Below the pieces are notes generated by a model. It was given only the letters and a program-made list of their open reading frames with translations, searched no databases and was not told the origin of the DNA. Both the position numbers and the translations under genes were made by a program. Shown here one piece after another: positions 45,755 through 53,828 of a DNA stretch of 64,000 nucleotides. This stretch comes from Flavobacterium terrae (GTDB taxonomy: Bacteria > Bacteroidota > Bacteroidia > Flavobacteriales > Flavobacteriaceae): the NCBI RefSeq assembly GCF_900142035.1, contig NZ_FQZI01000004.1, positions 1-64,000 of the forward strand. The letters are read 5' to 3'. Position 1 is the first letter of the stretch. The number at the start of each line of letters is the position of its first letter.

Positions 45755-45936
45755 CTCAAAGTACTGGGCAGGTCTCCTGGCTTGCGTCTTGTTGTTCACC
45801 TTCCCATTTAAAATAATAAACAGTGGCATGTGGATAACAACAAGCTTGATAGCTTACAGTTGCGGGTACAGCTTAGGCATTTAACCTAATTCCCTTTTAA
45901 TGTGTTTTTACAAAAATGTAAATTCACAACCTCAAT
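45755..45936 (-). promoter_or_regulatory. Cobalamin riboswitch upstream of btuB
   Basis: The minus strand contains GCTGTACCCGCAACTGTAAG (45872-45853), the CCACTG and GGGAAGG pair, and the B12 box AAGCCAGGAGACCTGCC (45783-45767). This is the conserved core of the class I/II cobalamin riboswitch. It is expected to lower btuB expression when cobalamin is plentiful. A minus-strand promoter lies at 45976-45944. Confidence 0.93.
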
Positions 45937-45943
45937 ACGGGTG

Positions 45944-45976
45944 CAAATATAGAGCTCAGATTATTAATAATGCAAA
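45944..45976 (-). promoter_or_regulatory. Promoter of the riboswitch-btuB transcript
   Basis: On the minus strand: -33 TTTG (45976-45973), 21-bp spacer, -7 TATATTTG (45951-45944), then CACCCG. It has the same post-promoter bases as the rRNA and tRNA promoters in this window. Confidence 0.7.
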
Positions 45977-46023
45977 TAATATCTGATTTTAAATTATTTT
46001 TTTAGAAGATATTAAACAAAATC

Positions 46024-46134
46024 TTATTTCTTCTTCCTTTTATATCTTTTATAAAGTATAATTGAAATAATTACAACATGAATAAATACAATTGTATAAA
46101 CTGCATACATAAATTCTCTTGAACTAGTATTCAT
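46024..46134 (-). CDS. 36-residue single-pass membrane protein
   Basis: ATG at 46134 gives a 36-residue product: N-terminal MNTSSREFMYAV, a hydrophobic segment of about 17 residues (YTIVFIHVVIISIILY) and a strongly basic tail (KRYKRKKK). It starts 3 bp after the cobC stop on the same strand, so it is probably cotranscribed. It ends well before the riboswitch promoter. It may be a small membrane regulator or subunit. No homologue is known to me. Confidence 0.6.
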   Translation of the reverse strand: MNTSSREFMYAVYTIVFIHVVIISIILYKRYKRKKK

Positions 46135-46137
46135 AAA

Positions 46138-46659
46138 CTATAAATTAATTTTAATGACTTGACCAAAATCGACTTTATTAGAAAAAGCTTCTTTGAGTGG
46201 AAGATTCATCTGTTTGCATAAAAAACTTCGTATCACTCCTGCATGGGAAACAATTACAATTGGTTTTGAAACCTCTGTTAGTTTTTCATCGATAAACGAA
46301 AGTACTCTATCATTCATTATCTCAAAAGATTCTCCTTCGGGAACTTTTACATTCACAAAATCATTCATCCAAGGATCCATTTCTTCCTTTGGAATCTCAT
46401 CCCAACTTTTTAATTCCCAACTCCCAAAATCCATCTCCATTAGCCTTTTGTCGGTAGTAAAATTAGAAGTCGACAAAAAATCGGCTAAAATAGTGCAGCG
46501 TTCCAACGGACTGGAATAGAAAAATGCTTCTTCTGGTAATTGCTTTTTAATTTCTTGAAACTGTTCCTGATAAGGTTGCATTAAAGATACATCGGCTTGA
46601 CCATAACAGATACCTTTCGCACACACCGTTTCGGTATGACGGACTAAATAAATTTCCAT
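46138..46659 (-). CDS. cobC: Alpha-ribazole phosphatase, histidine phosphatase family
   Basis: It has 173 residues. LVRHTETVCAKG at 5-16 carries the RHT/G catalytic core, and VSHAGVIRSFL near 138 carries the second histidine. It removes the phosphate of alpha-ribazole-5'-phosphate or adenosylcobalamin-5'-phosphate. It overlaps cobS by 16 bp. It is named from its cob context; the family is broad. Confidence 0.87.
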   Translation of the reverse strand: MEIYLVRHTETVCAKGICYGQADVSLMQPYQEQFQEIKKQLPEEAFFYSSPLERCTILADFLSTSNFTTDKRLMEMDFGSWELKSWDEIPKEEMDPWMNDFVNVKVPEGESFEIMNDRVLSFIDEKLTEVSKPIVIVSHAGVIRSFLCKQMNLPLKEAFSNKVDFGQVIKINL

Positions 46660-47450
46660 AGTGCAATGAACGATAAATAAAATACAACTTCACATACTTG
46701 TTGAGTAGCTCCTAAACAATCTCCAGTGTAACCGTCAATCCATTTTTGGAAGTAACGCGCTAAATAAACTCGCATCAAAAACATTGGAACTAAAACCAAA
46801 ATCATTTGCCATTGAAAATACGACAAAAGTAACAAGGGTAACAAGCCAAAAAAGAATGCGCCTATAACTTCTCGCCAAGTATAACTTTTGGCAATTGGCT
46901 TGCTTTTACTTGTGGCATCCTCTCGAGAATACTCGTGTGTAAAAACTATAGAAACGGCTGCTAATCTACTTAATGCGTGCGCACTAACGAAGATTAGAAA
47001 ATATACTAAGTACAAATTGATACCAGATACGTTTGCTTTTCCCAAAAGAACATTGGTTGACAAGAATTTCATTAACAAAAGTAACACAACCCCTATGGCA
47101 CCATAAGCCCCAATAGCACTATCCTTCATAATTTTTAAAATCTTGTCTTTAGTCCATCCTCCTCCAAAACCATCACAAACATCGGCAAAACCATCTTCAT
47201 GAAAAGCTCCGGTAACTAAAATAGATGCAACCATCGAAAACAATACCGCTATTTCAGAACCTATCAGATAATTGAAAAGGCAGTACACCCCAAATGCAGC
47301 TGTCCCGACTATCCAACCTATCAAAGGAAAATAGCGTGATGCTTTATTAAGATATTCAGGATTGTGATCAATGTTCTTGGGGCACGGTATTCGGGTATAG
47401 AACATTACTGCTGTTAAAAATATATCTCGTTCTTTTTTCATTAATTTCAT
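46644..47450 (-). CDS. cobS: Adenosylcobinamide-GDP ribazoletransferase
   Basis: It has 268 residues, about seven membrane helices, with FYTRIPCP near the N-terminus and the Asp-rich AFHEDGFADVCDGFGGG loop near 80. It joins adenosylcobinamide-GDP to alpha-ribazole (phosphate) in the membrane. The start overlaps the bluB-cobT stop by 4 bp. An alternative ATG at 47441 would remove three residues. Confidence 0.94.
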   Translation of the reverse strand: MKLMKKERDIFLTAVMFYTRIPCPKNIDHNPEYLNKASRYFPLIGWIVGTAAFGVYCLFNYLIGSEIAVLFSMVASILVTGAFHEDGFADVCDGFGGGWTKDKILKIMKDSAIGAYGAIGVVLLLLMKFLSTNVLLGKANVSGINLYLVYFLIFVSAHALSRLAAVSIVFTHEYSREDATSKSKPIAKSYTWREVIGAFFFGLLPLLLLSYFQWQMILVLVPMFLMRVYLARYFQKWIDGYTGDCLGATQQVCEVVFYLSFIALWKFI

Positions 47451-49126
47451 TCTTTATTACTTACACCAGCACTATCAAAGCTAGCCATTTCATTTAAAAA
47501 CGCTACTGCCGATTGTATTATGGGAAATGCAATGGCACAACCTGTTCCTTCGCCTAGACGCAAATCCAATTGCAAAACTGCTTTAGCATTCATATAGTTT
47601 AAAAGTAATCCGTGTGCCTGTTCTGCAGATTGATGGCTAAATATCGCATTTCTAATGATTGATGGATTCTTAGTGTAGGCAATTAAAAAAGCAACACTAC
47701 AAATGAAACCATCAACTAGAATAAGCATGTTATTTTCAAAAGCTTCCAACATCCCTCCTGCCATTTGTAAGATTTCAAATCCACCGAAATAAGCCAATTT
47801 ATCTTCTAGATTATCCTCGCCTGAATAAGTCTCAATGGCTTTTCTGAGAATATCACTTTTGAATTTTAATTTTTCAGCATTCACTCCTGTTCCTTTTCCA
47901 ACACATTCTTCGATAGGAATTCCTGTGATGATACTCATCAATACAGAAGCCGTTGAAGTATTCCCAATACCCATTTCACCAAAACCAATGCAATTACTTC
48001 CTTTACTAGCAATTTCTGCAACAATCTCACTTCCTTTTTCAAAACAAAGTTCCATTTGGCTTCTAGTCATGGCTGGTCCGTGTAAAAAAGACTGTGTTCC
48101 TTTATCAATGGAAGCATCAATTAATTTTGCATTTGGCGGAAAATCATAATTTACACCTGCATTCACAATTGATAAGTCAATATTGTTTTGCTTACAAAAA
48201 ACATTAATCGCCGCTCCTTCTTCTAGGAAATTGGTCACCATTTGTCGGGTAACATCTTGCGGATAGGCACTAACACCATGCACTGCAATACCATGATCTG
48301 CTGCAAAAACAACAATATTAGGTTGGTTTATTTTAGGCGTTAAAGTTTGAAAAACGGTTCCTATTTGGAGTGCCAAGGTTTCTAAAACACCTAAAGCTCC
48401 TGTTGGTTTCGTTTTATTATCGATCTTAAACTGTAATTCTGATTGGAGTGTTTTATTATCAAGAACTTTTACTGAAGATTCATGATGTATTTCGACTATA
48501 TCTAGATGTATTTCAGTAATCTCCTGAACAAAGGGATGTTCTTCTTTTTGCTTCCAATGCAATTGTTGCAACATGGGTTGGTTATCATAATTGGTCGCTG
48601 GCTTTCCTATACAGAAATACCCTAATGGCTCTATATGTTCGGGTAAATTTAATATTTTTTTGAACTGATAATAATTCAGAATCGAAACCCAACCCATAGA
48701 ATACCCTTGTTCTGTGAGAGACAACCAAATATTTTGTGCCGCACAAACCGCACTGAATTTAATTGCTTCGTTACTACCAACAGTGCCTATAGTGAAATTA
48801 TTCAATACAGAACGATCATAGCAAATCACCATTCCAAGCGGAGCTTCCTCAATAGCCTCAAGTTTTAGTGATTGATATTGTTCTTTTTGAGAAGCATTTT
48901 CGGTTTGATTAGCCGCTTTTTCATCATATTCTGAGAATAGTTTTTTGATAGCTTTTTTTATTTCACCTGATTTGATGATATAATATTTAGTCGCATTAGT
49001 CAATCCCACAGATGGAGCCCAATGTCCAGCTTGCAAAGCTTTCTCTAAAACCGAATCAGACACAGCGTCATTTAAAAAATGACGTGTATCTCGGCGAGAT
49101 TTCATTATATCGTCTAAATAGCTCAT
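47447..49126 (-). CDS. BluB-CobT fusion: DMB synthase and DMB phosphoribosyltransferase
   Basis: It has 559 residues. The N-terminal half (about 1-205; SRRDTRHFLNDAV, GHWAPSVGLTNAT, QNIWLSLTEQGYSMGWVSI) is BluB, which breaks down FMN to 5,6-dimethylbenzimidazole. The C-terminal half (about 225-559; FAADHGIAVHGVSAYPQDVT, FGEMGIGNTSTAS, and LGEGTGCAIAF with the catalytic glutamate) is CobT, which makes alpha-ribazole phosphate. The fusion would pass DMB directly from one active site to the next. Confidence 0.93.
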   Translation of the reverse strand: MSYLDDIMKSRRDTRHFLNDAVSDSVLEKALQAGHWAPSVGLTNATKYYIIKSGEIKKAIKKLFSEYDEKAANQTENASQKEQYQSLKLEAIEEAPLGMVICYDRSVLNNFTIGTVGSNEAIKFSAVCAAQNIWLSLTEQGYSMGWVSILNYYQFKKILNLPEHIEPLGYFCIGKPATNYDNQPMLQQLHWKQKEEHPFVQEITEIHLDIVEIHHESSVKVLDNKTLQSELQFKIDNKTKPTGALGVLETLALQIGTVFQTLTPKINQPNIVVFAADHGIAVHGVSAYPQDVTRQMVTNFLEEGAAINVFCKQNNIDLSIVNAGVNYDFPPNAKLIDASIDKGTQSFLHGPAMTRSQMELCFEKGSEIVAEIASKGSNCIGFGEMGIGNTSTASVLMSIITGIPIEECVGKGTGVNAEKLKFKSDILRKAIETYSGEDNLEDKLAYFGGFEILQMAGGMLEAFENNMLILVDGFICSVAFLIAYTKNPSIIRNAIFSHQSAEQAHGLLLNYMNAKAVLQLDLRLGEGTGCAIAFPIIQSAVAFLNEMASFDSAGVSNKE

Positions 49127-49135
49127 TAGTTTATT

Positions 49136-49783
49136 CTAATTAGATTCCCAAACAATAAAACAATAGTCTTTATAGATTTGTTTGGTATATTCTGGTAAAA
49201 TTATTGGTTCTGAAAATAACGGACAATTAATTACCATCGTGTGAAATTCTCCGTTTTCACCACAAGAATCAATTCCTTTAGCTTCTAATTCTTGGGCTAA
49301 TTCTTTAGTCATTATTTTTCCAAGATAACCCTCACCCATTTGTATATTGCAAGAAACAATCATGGTTTCAATTCCGTTGGCAAGCATTTCATTCACTAAA
49401 TCAATTCGGTTTTGTTGCCACAAAGGTAAAACAGCTTTAATCCCAGCTGCATTGCAAACCTTTTCTTCCCAATCTCTATGAGGTTGCAAATCGATATCAC
49501 CAAAAACAGCAGCATCCAATTCGAATTCCGTTTTTATCTCTTGCAATGCTTTTATATACTTAGCTTCATATTCATTCCAAGTGGCGGGAATAGTCACAAT
49601 AGGCAAGTTCATTTTTTGCGCTTGTTGCTTTAAAATTGATAACGGTAATCCATGCGAACGGGAAACTTGACCGTTTTCATTCATCATATTCAACAAAACC
49701 TTTGGTTTCAATCCTTGTGCTACAGCTTGCATCATTGCATAGCAAGAATCTTTTCCTCCACTCCAAGAAGTTACAAAATTCAT
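49136..49783 (-). CDS. DUF71/Dph6-like PP-loop ATPase in a B12 operon
   Basis: It has 215 residues. The PP-loop is SWSGGKDS at 6-13, and a second signature GENGEFHT is near 185. The family includes diphthine-ammonia ligase, but bacteria lack diphthamide. Comparative genomics has proposed a B12-salvage role for bacterial members. It lies between cobU (4-bp overlap) and bluB-cobT, which supports that. The reaction (possibly amidation of a corrinoid side chain) is unproven. Confidence 0.8.
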   Translation of the reverse strand: MNFVTSWSGGKDSCYAMMQAVAQGLKPKVLLNMMNENGQVSRSHGLPLSILKQQAQKMNLPIVTIPATWNEYEAKYIKALQEIKTEFELDAAVFGDIDLQPHRDWEEKVCNAAGIKAVLPLWQQNRIDLVNEMLANGIETMIVSCNIQMGEGYLGKIMTKELAQELEAKGIDSCGENGEFHTMVINCPLFSEPIILPEYTKQIYKDYCFIVWESN

Positions 49784-50295
49784 TTTTTCTCTTTTATTTT
49801 AACTGGAATTCCTGAAACCATCAAAACTACCTCATCGGCTTTTTTAGCTAAATACTGGTTCATCCAACCTTGCAATTCTGTAAATTTTCTTCCAATATGA
49901 GTTTGCGCATGAACCCCCATCCCTATTTCATTAGTGATTATGATTATGGTTGCATCTTTTTGAGTAACCAAAGCATCAAACTCGGCTTTTGCCTGTTCTA
50001 AACAAAGCTCAACATCATTTTTAGTATCAACAAAAAAATTGGTTAACCAAAGCGTAACACAATCCACAATTGCCACTTTTCCCGAAAAATCTATTTCGCC
50101 TAAATGTTTTTCTTTTTCAACATTAATCCAACGTTCATCTCTTTCTGCCTGATGGCGATCGATTCTGCTTTGAAAATCTCCATCCCATTTTCTAGCCGTA
50201 GCCACATACATGGGATTTGATGAAAGTTCCATGGCTAAATCCTGAGCATAACTACTTTTTCCGGAGCGCTCACCTCCTGTGATTAGGTAAATCAT
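49780..50295 (-). CDS. cobU: Adenosylcobinamide kinase / guanylyltransferase
   Basis: It has 171 residues. P-loop TGGERSGKSSYA at 6-17, DCVTLWLTNFF near 78, and ITNEIGMGVHAQT near 118. It phosphorylates adenosylcobinamide and adds GMP to form adenosylcobinamide-GDP, the substrate of CobS. Its stop overlaps the DUF71 start by 4 bp. Confidence 0.94.
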   Translation of the reverse strand: MIYLITGGERSGKSSYAQDLAMELSSNPMYVATARKWDGDFQSRIDRHQAERDERWINVEKEKHLGEIDFSGKVAIVDCVTLWLTNFFVDTKNDVELCLEQAKAEFDALVTQKDATIIIITNEIGMGVHAQTHIGRKFTELQGWMNQYLAKKADEVVLMVSGIPVKIKEKK

Positions 50296-50337
50296 TATTT
50301 CATTACTTTATGCTTTAAGCACTAGGCTTCAAGCTTT

Positions 50338-50715
50338 TTATTTAATTTCTTGTTTGTAAGGACAATGTCGGCATCCGTTTTCACAACAATAGCCTCTTTT
50401 CAAGTGAAACCAAGTTTTGAAAACATATTTGCCATCTTCCAGATAATAATCAATTCCTTCGATTAAGTTTTCAGCTTTGGGCAAATCTTTGGCTTTATTT
50501 TCCTTAGCAGTATCAGGAGTAATTGTATTGACATATTCGTCAATTTTAACCGAACATGCTTGTTTAAAACATTCAGGACATAAACAATCAACAACAGTTG
50601 TAGGCACAAAAATAGGCGGAAAATCATTGCACCAGCATTTAGTCCCCTCTAAAGTATCACCACAATTAAAAGGAGTTCCGCAAGTAGAACATTGCTTTAC
50701 TTTAATAACATTCAT
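50338..50715 (-). CDS. Cysteine-rich CWC / DUF5522 fusion protein
   Basis: It has 125 residues. The N-terminal CWC-type domain has about eight cysteines (CSTCGTPFNC, CWCNDFP, CLCPECFKQAC). The C-terminal DUF5522-like domain contains GIDYYLEDGKYVFKTWFHL and ends CCENGCRHCPY. It looks metal-binding. Function unknown. It lies 42 bp upstream of cobU in the same direction; whether it is linked to B12 metabolism is unclear. Confidence 0.8.
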   Translation of the reverse strand: MNVIKVKQCSTCGTPFNCGDTLEGTKCWCNDFPPIFVPTTVVDCLCPECFKQACSVKIDEYVNTITPDTAKENKAKDLPKAENLIEGIDYYLEDGKYVFKTWFHLKRGYCCENGCRHCPYKQEIK

Positions 50716-50781
50716 GCCGTAAAGATAGTATTTGTGGATTTTTAGAATAAAAAAGAATCGGATTTTTTTTGCAAATTCTTT

Positions 50782-50789
50782 TACCTTTG
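50782..50789 (+). promoter_or_regulatory. -7 box of the btuFCD operon
   Basis: TACCTTTG fits the TAnnTTTG consensus, 21 bp before the btuF ATG. No well-spaced -33 TTG is seen. There is no second cobalamin riboswitch here. Confidence 0.45.
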
Positions 50790-50809
50790 CGGGAAATAAA
50801 CACTAACTA

Positions 50810-51952
50810 ATGAAGACTTTTCTTTATAAAGCCCTTTTTATTTCTTTTTTTGCATTTACTATAAGTTGTAAACAAAACGAAAAAACAACTACAGTTAAAA
50901 ACACCACTTCAGAAGAAGTTATCGAATATGCGAGCGGACTTTCCATTCACAAATACACAGGATATTCGGTAGTAAAAGTCACTAATCCATGGCCAGATGC
51001 TGATAGAGATTTCACTTATGTACTTCAAGAAAAAAACGCAAATATTCCTGACAGTCTTAAACAATACACAACTATACCAGTTCCTTTAAAATCTATAGTG
51101 GTAACCTCAACAACAAACGTTCCTTTTCTGGAAATGTTAGGTGTAGAGAACAAATTAGTTGGTTTCCCTCACACTGATTATATTTCTTCAGAAAAAACAA
51201 GAGCATTGATTGACAAAGGCATAGTGAAAAACGTAGGACAAAACGAACGTTTGAACATGGAAAAATTGATTGATTTATCGCCTGAATTAATTGTAACTTT
51301 TGGTGTAGACAACAATAATCCTATGATCAAAAACCTTGAAAAAAGTGGCTTAAAAGTAATGATTCAAGGCGATTGGATGGAACAATCACCTCTAGGAAAA
51401 GCAGAATGGTTAAAACTTTATGCCGCTTTATTTGGCAAAGAAAAAGAAGCCAGTGAATTATTTGACAATATTGTAAAAGAATACAAACAAGCCTTATCTT
51501 CTGTTACAAATACAAAAGCAGACGCCACTGTTTTATATGGAAATATGTATAAAGATCAATGGTTTGTGGCTAGAGGAAACAGTTGGGTTGCTCAATTTTT
51601 AAAAGATGCCAAAGTAAATTATTTATGGGCTGATTTAGAAGGCACTGGAAGTTTAGGACTTCCTTTTGAAAAAGTACTAGAAAAAGCAAAAAATGCTGAT
51701 GTTTGGATTGCTGCTGGAACTTATAAAACCCTAGAAGAATTAGGCTCAAGTAATCCACATTATAGTCAATTTACCGCCTTTGGAAAGAAAAATGTTTACA
51801 CTTTTGAAAGCAAGCTTGGGGCTACTGGTGGAACTGTTTATTACGAAATGGCTCCAAGCCGTCCCGATTTAGTTTTGAAAGATTATATTAAAATATTTCA
51901 TCCTGAATTACTTCCAAATTACACACTTACTTTTGCAGAAAAATTAAAATAA
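50810..51952 (+). CDS. btuF: ABC transporter substrate-binding lipoprotein, cobalamin-type
   Basis: It has 380 residues. The lipoprotein signal ends in FTISCKQN. Helical-backbone metal/corrinoid-binding fold: VVTSTTNVPFLEMLGVENKLVG, EKLIDLSPELIVTFG, GKKNVYTFESKLG. Longer than E. coli BtuF, as is usual for flavobacterial members. It is followed after 1 bp by the permease gene. Function is assigned from its position beside cob genes; iron-siderophore binding is the alternative. Confidence 0.83.
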   Translation: MKTFLYKALFISFFAFTISCKQNEKTTTVKNTTSEEVIEYASGLSIHKYTGYSVVKVTNPWPDADRDFTYVLQEKNANIPDSLKQYTTIPVPLKSIVVTSTTNVPFLEMLGVENKLVGFPHTDYISSEKTRALIDKGIVKNVGQNERLNMEKLIDLSPELIVTFGVDNNNPMIKNLEKSGLKVMIQGDWMEQSPLGKAEWLKLYAALFGKEKEASELFDNIVKEYKQALSSVTNTKADATVLYGNMYKDQWFVARGNSWVAQFLKDAKVNYLWADLEGTGSLGLPFEKVLEKAKNADVWIAAGTYKTLEELGSSNPHYSQFTAFGKKNVYTFESKLGATGGTVYYEMAPSRPDLVLKDYIKIFHPELLPNYTLTFAEKLK

Positions 51953-51953
51953 A

Positions 51954-52985
51954 TTGGCAAACAAAAAACGAAATACCCTACTCTTCTTTCTACTCGGTTT
52001 TGGGCTACTAGCTTTATTACTAATCAATATTAGTTTTGGTTCGGTTACCATACCTTTCAAAGAAGTAATTAAAAGTTTAACTGGTGGACAAGCCAGCAAA
52101 TCAACTTGGGAATACATTATCATTAATTATAGATTGCCCAAAGCGATAACAGCAATTTTAGTTGGCATGGGACTTTCCATAAGCGGGCTTTTAATGCAAA
52201 CCTTATTTAGAAATCCACTTGCTGGGCCTTATGTACTTGGGCTAAGTTCTGGTTCTAGTTTAGGGGTTGCTTTTGTGATTTTAGGTGCGTCGATAATGCC
52301 TGCTTTTTTAAGTAGCTTTTTACTTTCCTCATACGGAGTAGTAATAGCATCTACTTTAGGAAGTTTTACTGTTTTACTTTTGGTTTTACTAGTATCACAA
52401 AAACTAAGAGACACTATGGCTATTTTAGTTGTTGGTCTAATGTTTGGAAGTTTTACTAGTGCCATTGTAGGGATACTAACCTATTTTAGTTCCGCAGAAC
52501 AATTGCAAAAATTCACGTTTTGGTCACTTGGAAATTTAGGAAACTTATCTTGGTTATCCATAGTAATCCTTACAATAGCTGTGAGCATAGGATTGCTCAT
52601 GAGCTTAGTCTGCATTAAGCCTTTGAACGCCCTTTTATTAGGCGAAAATTACGCACGTAGTTTAGGATTAAACTTTAAAAAAACACGATTGATCATCATA
52701 TTTGCCACAAGTATTTTAGCAGGAAGTATCACAGCATTTGCGGGACCTATAGCGTTTATTGGATTGGCTGTTCCCCATATGGCTAAATTACTATTTCAAA
52801 CCAGCAATCACTTTATTTTATATTGGAGTACCTTATTAATAGGAGCTACTATTATGCTTATTTGTGATGTTGTATCTCAAATGCCAGGCTTAGAAGTAAC
52901 ATTACCTATCAATGCTATCACATCGATTATTGGAGCACCTGTAGTCATCTGGTTATTAGTTAGAAAACAAAAAATAGTGAGTTAG
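51954..52985 (+). CDS. btuC: FecCD/BtuC-type permease, TTG start
   Basis: It has 343 residues and about nine to ten membrane helices. It contains SISGLLMQTLFRNPLAGPYVLGLSSGSSLGV, the ATPase-coupling loop LGLNFKKTR, and GPIAFIGLAVPHMAKLL, all typical of the family. The frame starts with TTG at 51954, 1 bp after the btuF stop. The next in-frame ATG (MGLSISG) would remove the first membrane segments, so TTG is preferred. Confidence 0.88.
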   Translation: MANKKRNTLLFFLLGFGLLALLLINISFGSVTIPFKEVIKSLTGGQASKSTWEYIIINYRLPKAITAILVGMGLSISGLLMQTLFRNPLAGPYVLGLSSGSSLGVAFVILGASIMPAFLSSFLLSSYGVVIASTLGSFTVLLLVLLVSQKLRDTMAILVVGLMFGSFTSAIVGILTYFSSAEQLQKFTFWSLGNLGNLSWLSIVILTIAVSIGLLMSLVCIKPLNALLLGENYARSLGLNFKKTRLIIIFATSILAGSITAFAGPIAFIGLAVPHMAKLLFQTSNHFILYWSTLLIGATIMLICDVVSQMPGLEVTLPINAITSIIGAPVVIWLLVRKQKIVS

Positions 52986-52987
52986 CC

Positions 52988-53764
52988 ATGAGAAAAGTAC
53001 TTTATAGTAAAAACCTATCGATTGGTTATCACACCAAAAAAGGAAATACCATAATAGCGGAAAACCTGAATTTAGATTTACATGAGGGCAAATTAATCAC
53101 TTTAATTGGTGCAAACGGAATTGGCAAATCGACCCTTTTAAGAACTATTACTGGAATTCAAAAACCAATTCAAGGAGAAGTTTTTCTAAATGAGAAAAAC
53201 ATTAATTCTTACCATTTAGAGGAATTGGCACAAAATCTTAGTGTTGTATTGACCGAAAAACTACCTCCAAGTAATTTAACCGTTTATGAATTAGTCGCTT
53301 TAGGCCGCCAACCCTATACCAATTGGATTGGAAAAATGGCTCCTGAAGATATTGAAAAAGTCATCAATGCTATTGAGCTTACTAACATACAAGAAATTAT
53401 CCAGAAAAAACATTTTGAAATCAGCGACGGCCAACTTCAAAAGGTTTTAGTAGCGAGAGCCTTGGCACAAGATACTAACTTAATTATTTTGGATGAGCCC
53501 ACAACTCATCTTGATTTACATCATAAGGTTTCATTGTTTAAACTGCTAAAAAAACTGTCAGCTACAATGGGAAAATGTATACTTTTCTCTACGCACGATA
53601 TTGACTTAGCTATACAATTAAGTGATGAGATGATTGTAATGACAAAAAATAAAATTGTTCAAGAAGATCCTTGTAAACTGATTGAAATGGGAGTATTCAA
53701 TACATTGTTTGAAGATGAAGATATTGTTTTTGATGCTGAAAAAGGAAAGTTTCTTTTTAAATAA
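52988..53764 (+). CDS. btuD: ABC transporter ATP-binding protein, cobalamin-type
   Basis: It has 258 residues. Walker A GANGIGKST near 37, Q-loop, signature ISDGQLQKVLVARALAQ (SDGQ instead of SGGQ), Walker B LIILDEPTTHLD, and switch histidine in STHD. It powers the BtuCF-type importer. It lies 2 bp after btuC. Confidence 0.88.
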   Translation: MRKVLYSKNLSIGYHTKKGNTIIAENLNLDLHEGKLITLIGANGIGKSTLLRTITGIQKPIQGEVFLNEKNINSYHLEELAQNLSVVLTEKLPPSNLTVYELVALGRQPYTNWIGKMAPEDIEKVINAIELTNIQEIIQKKHFEISDGQLQKVLVARALAQDTNLIILDEPTTHLDLHHKVSLFKLLKKLSATMGKCILFSTHDIDLAIQLSDEMIVMTKNKIVQEDPCKLIEMGVFNTLFEDEDIVFDAEKGKFLFK

Positions 53765-53828
53765 TTAAGATTTTCTTCACATATTTCTCCATGCAAAAGA
53801 GTAATTTTAGTAGCAAAATTTTAAACAT

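Noticed and set aside
50716..50809. Second cobalamin riboswitch before btuFCD
   Set aside because: The 94-bp gap is too short and lacks the B12 box and the CCGCAACTG-type core.
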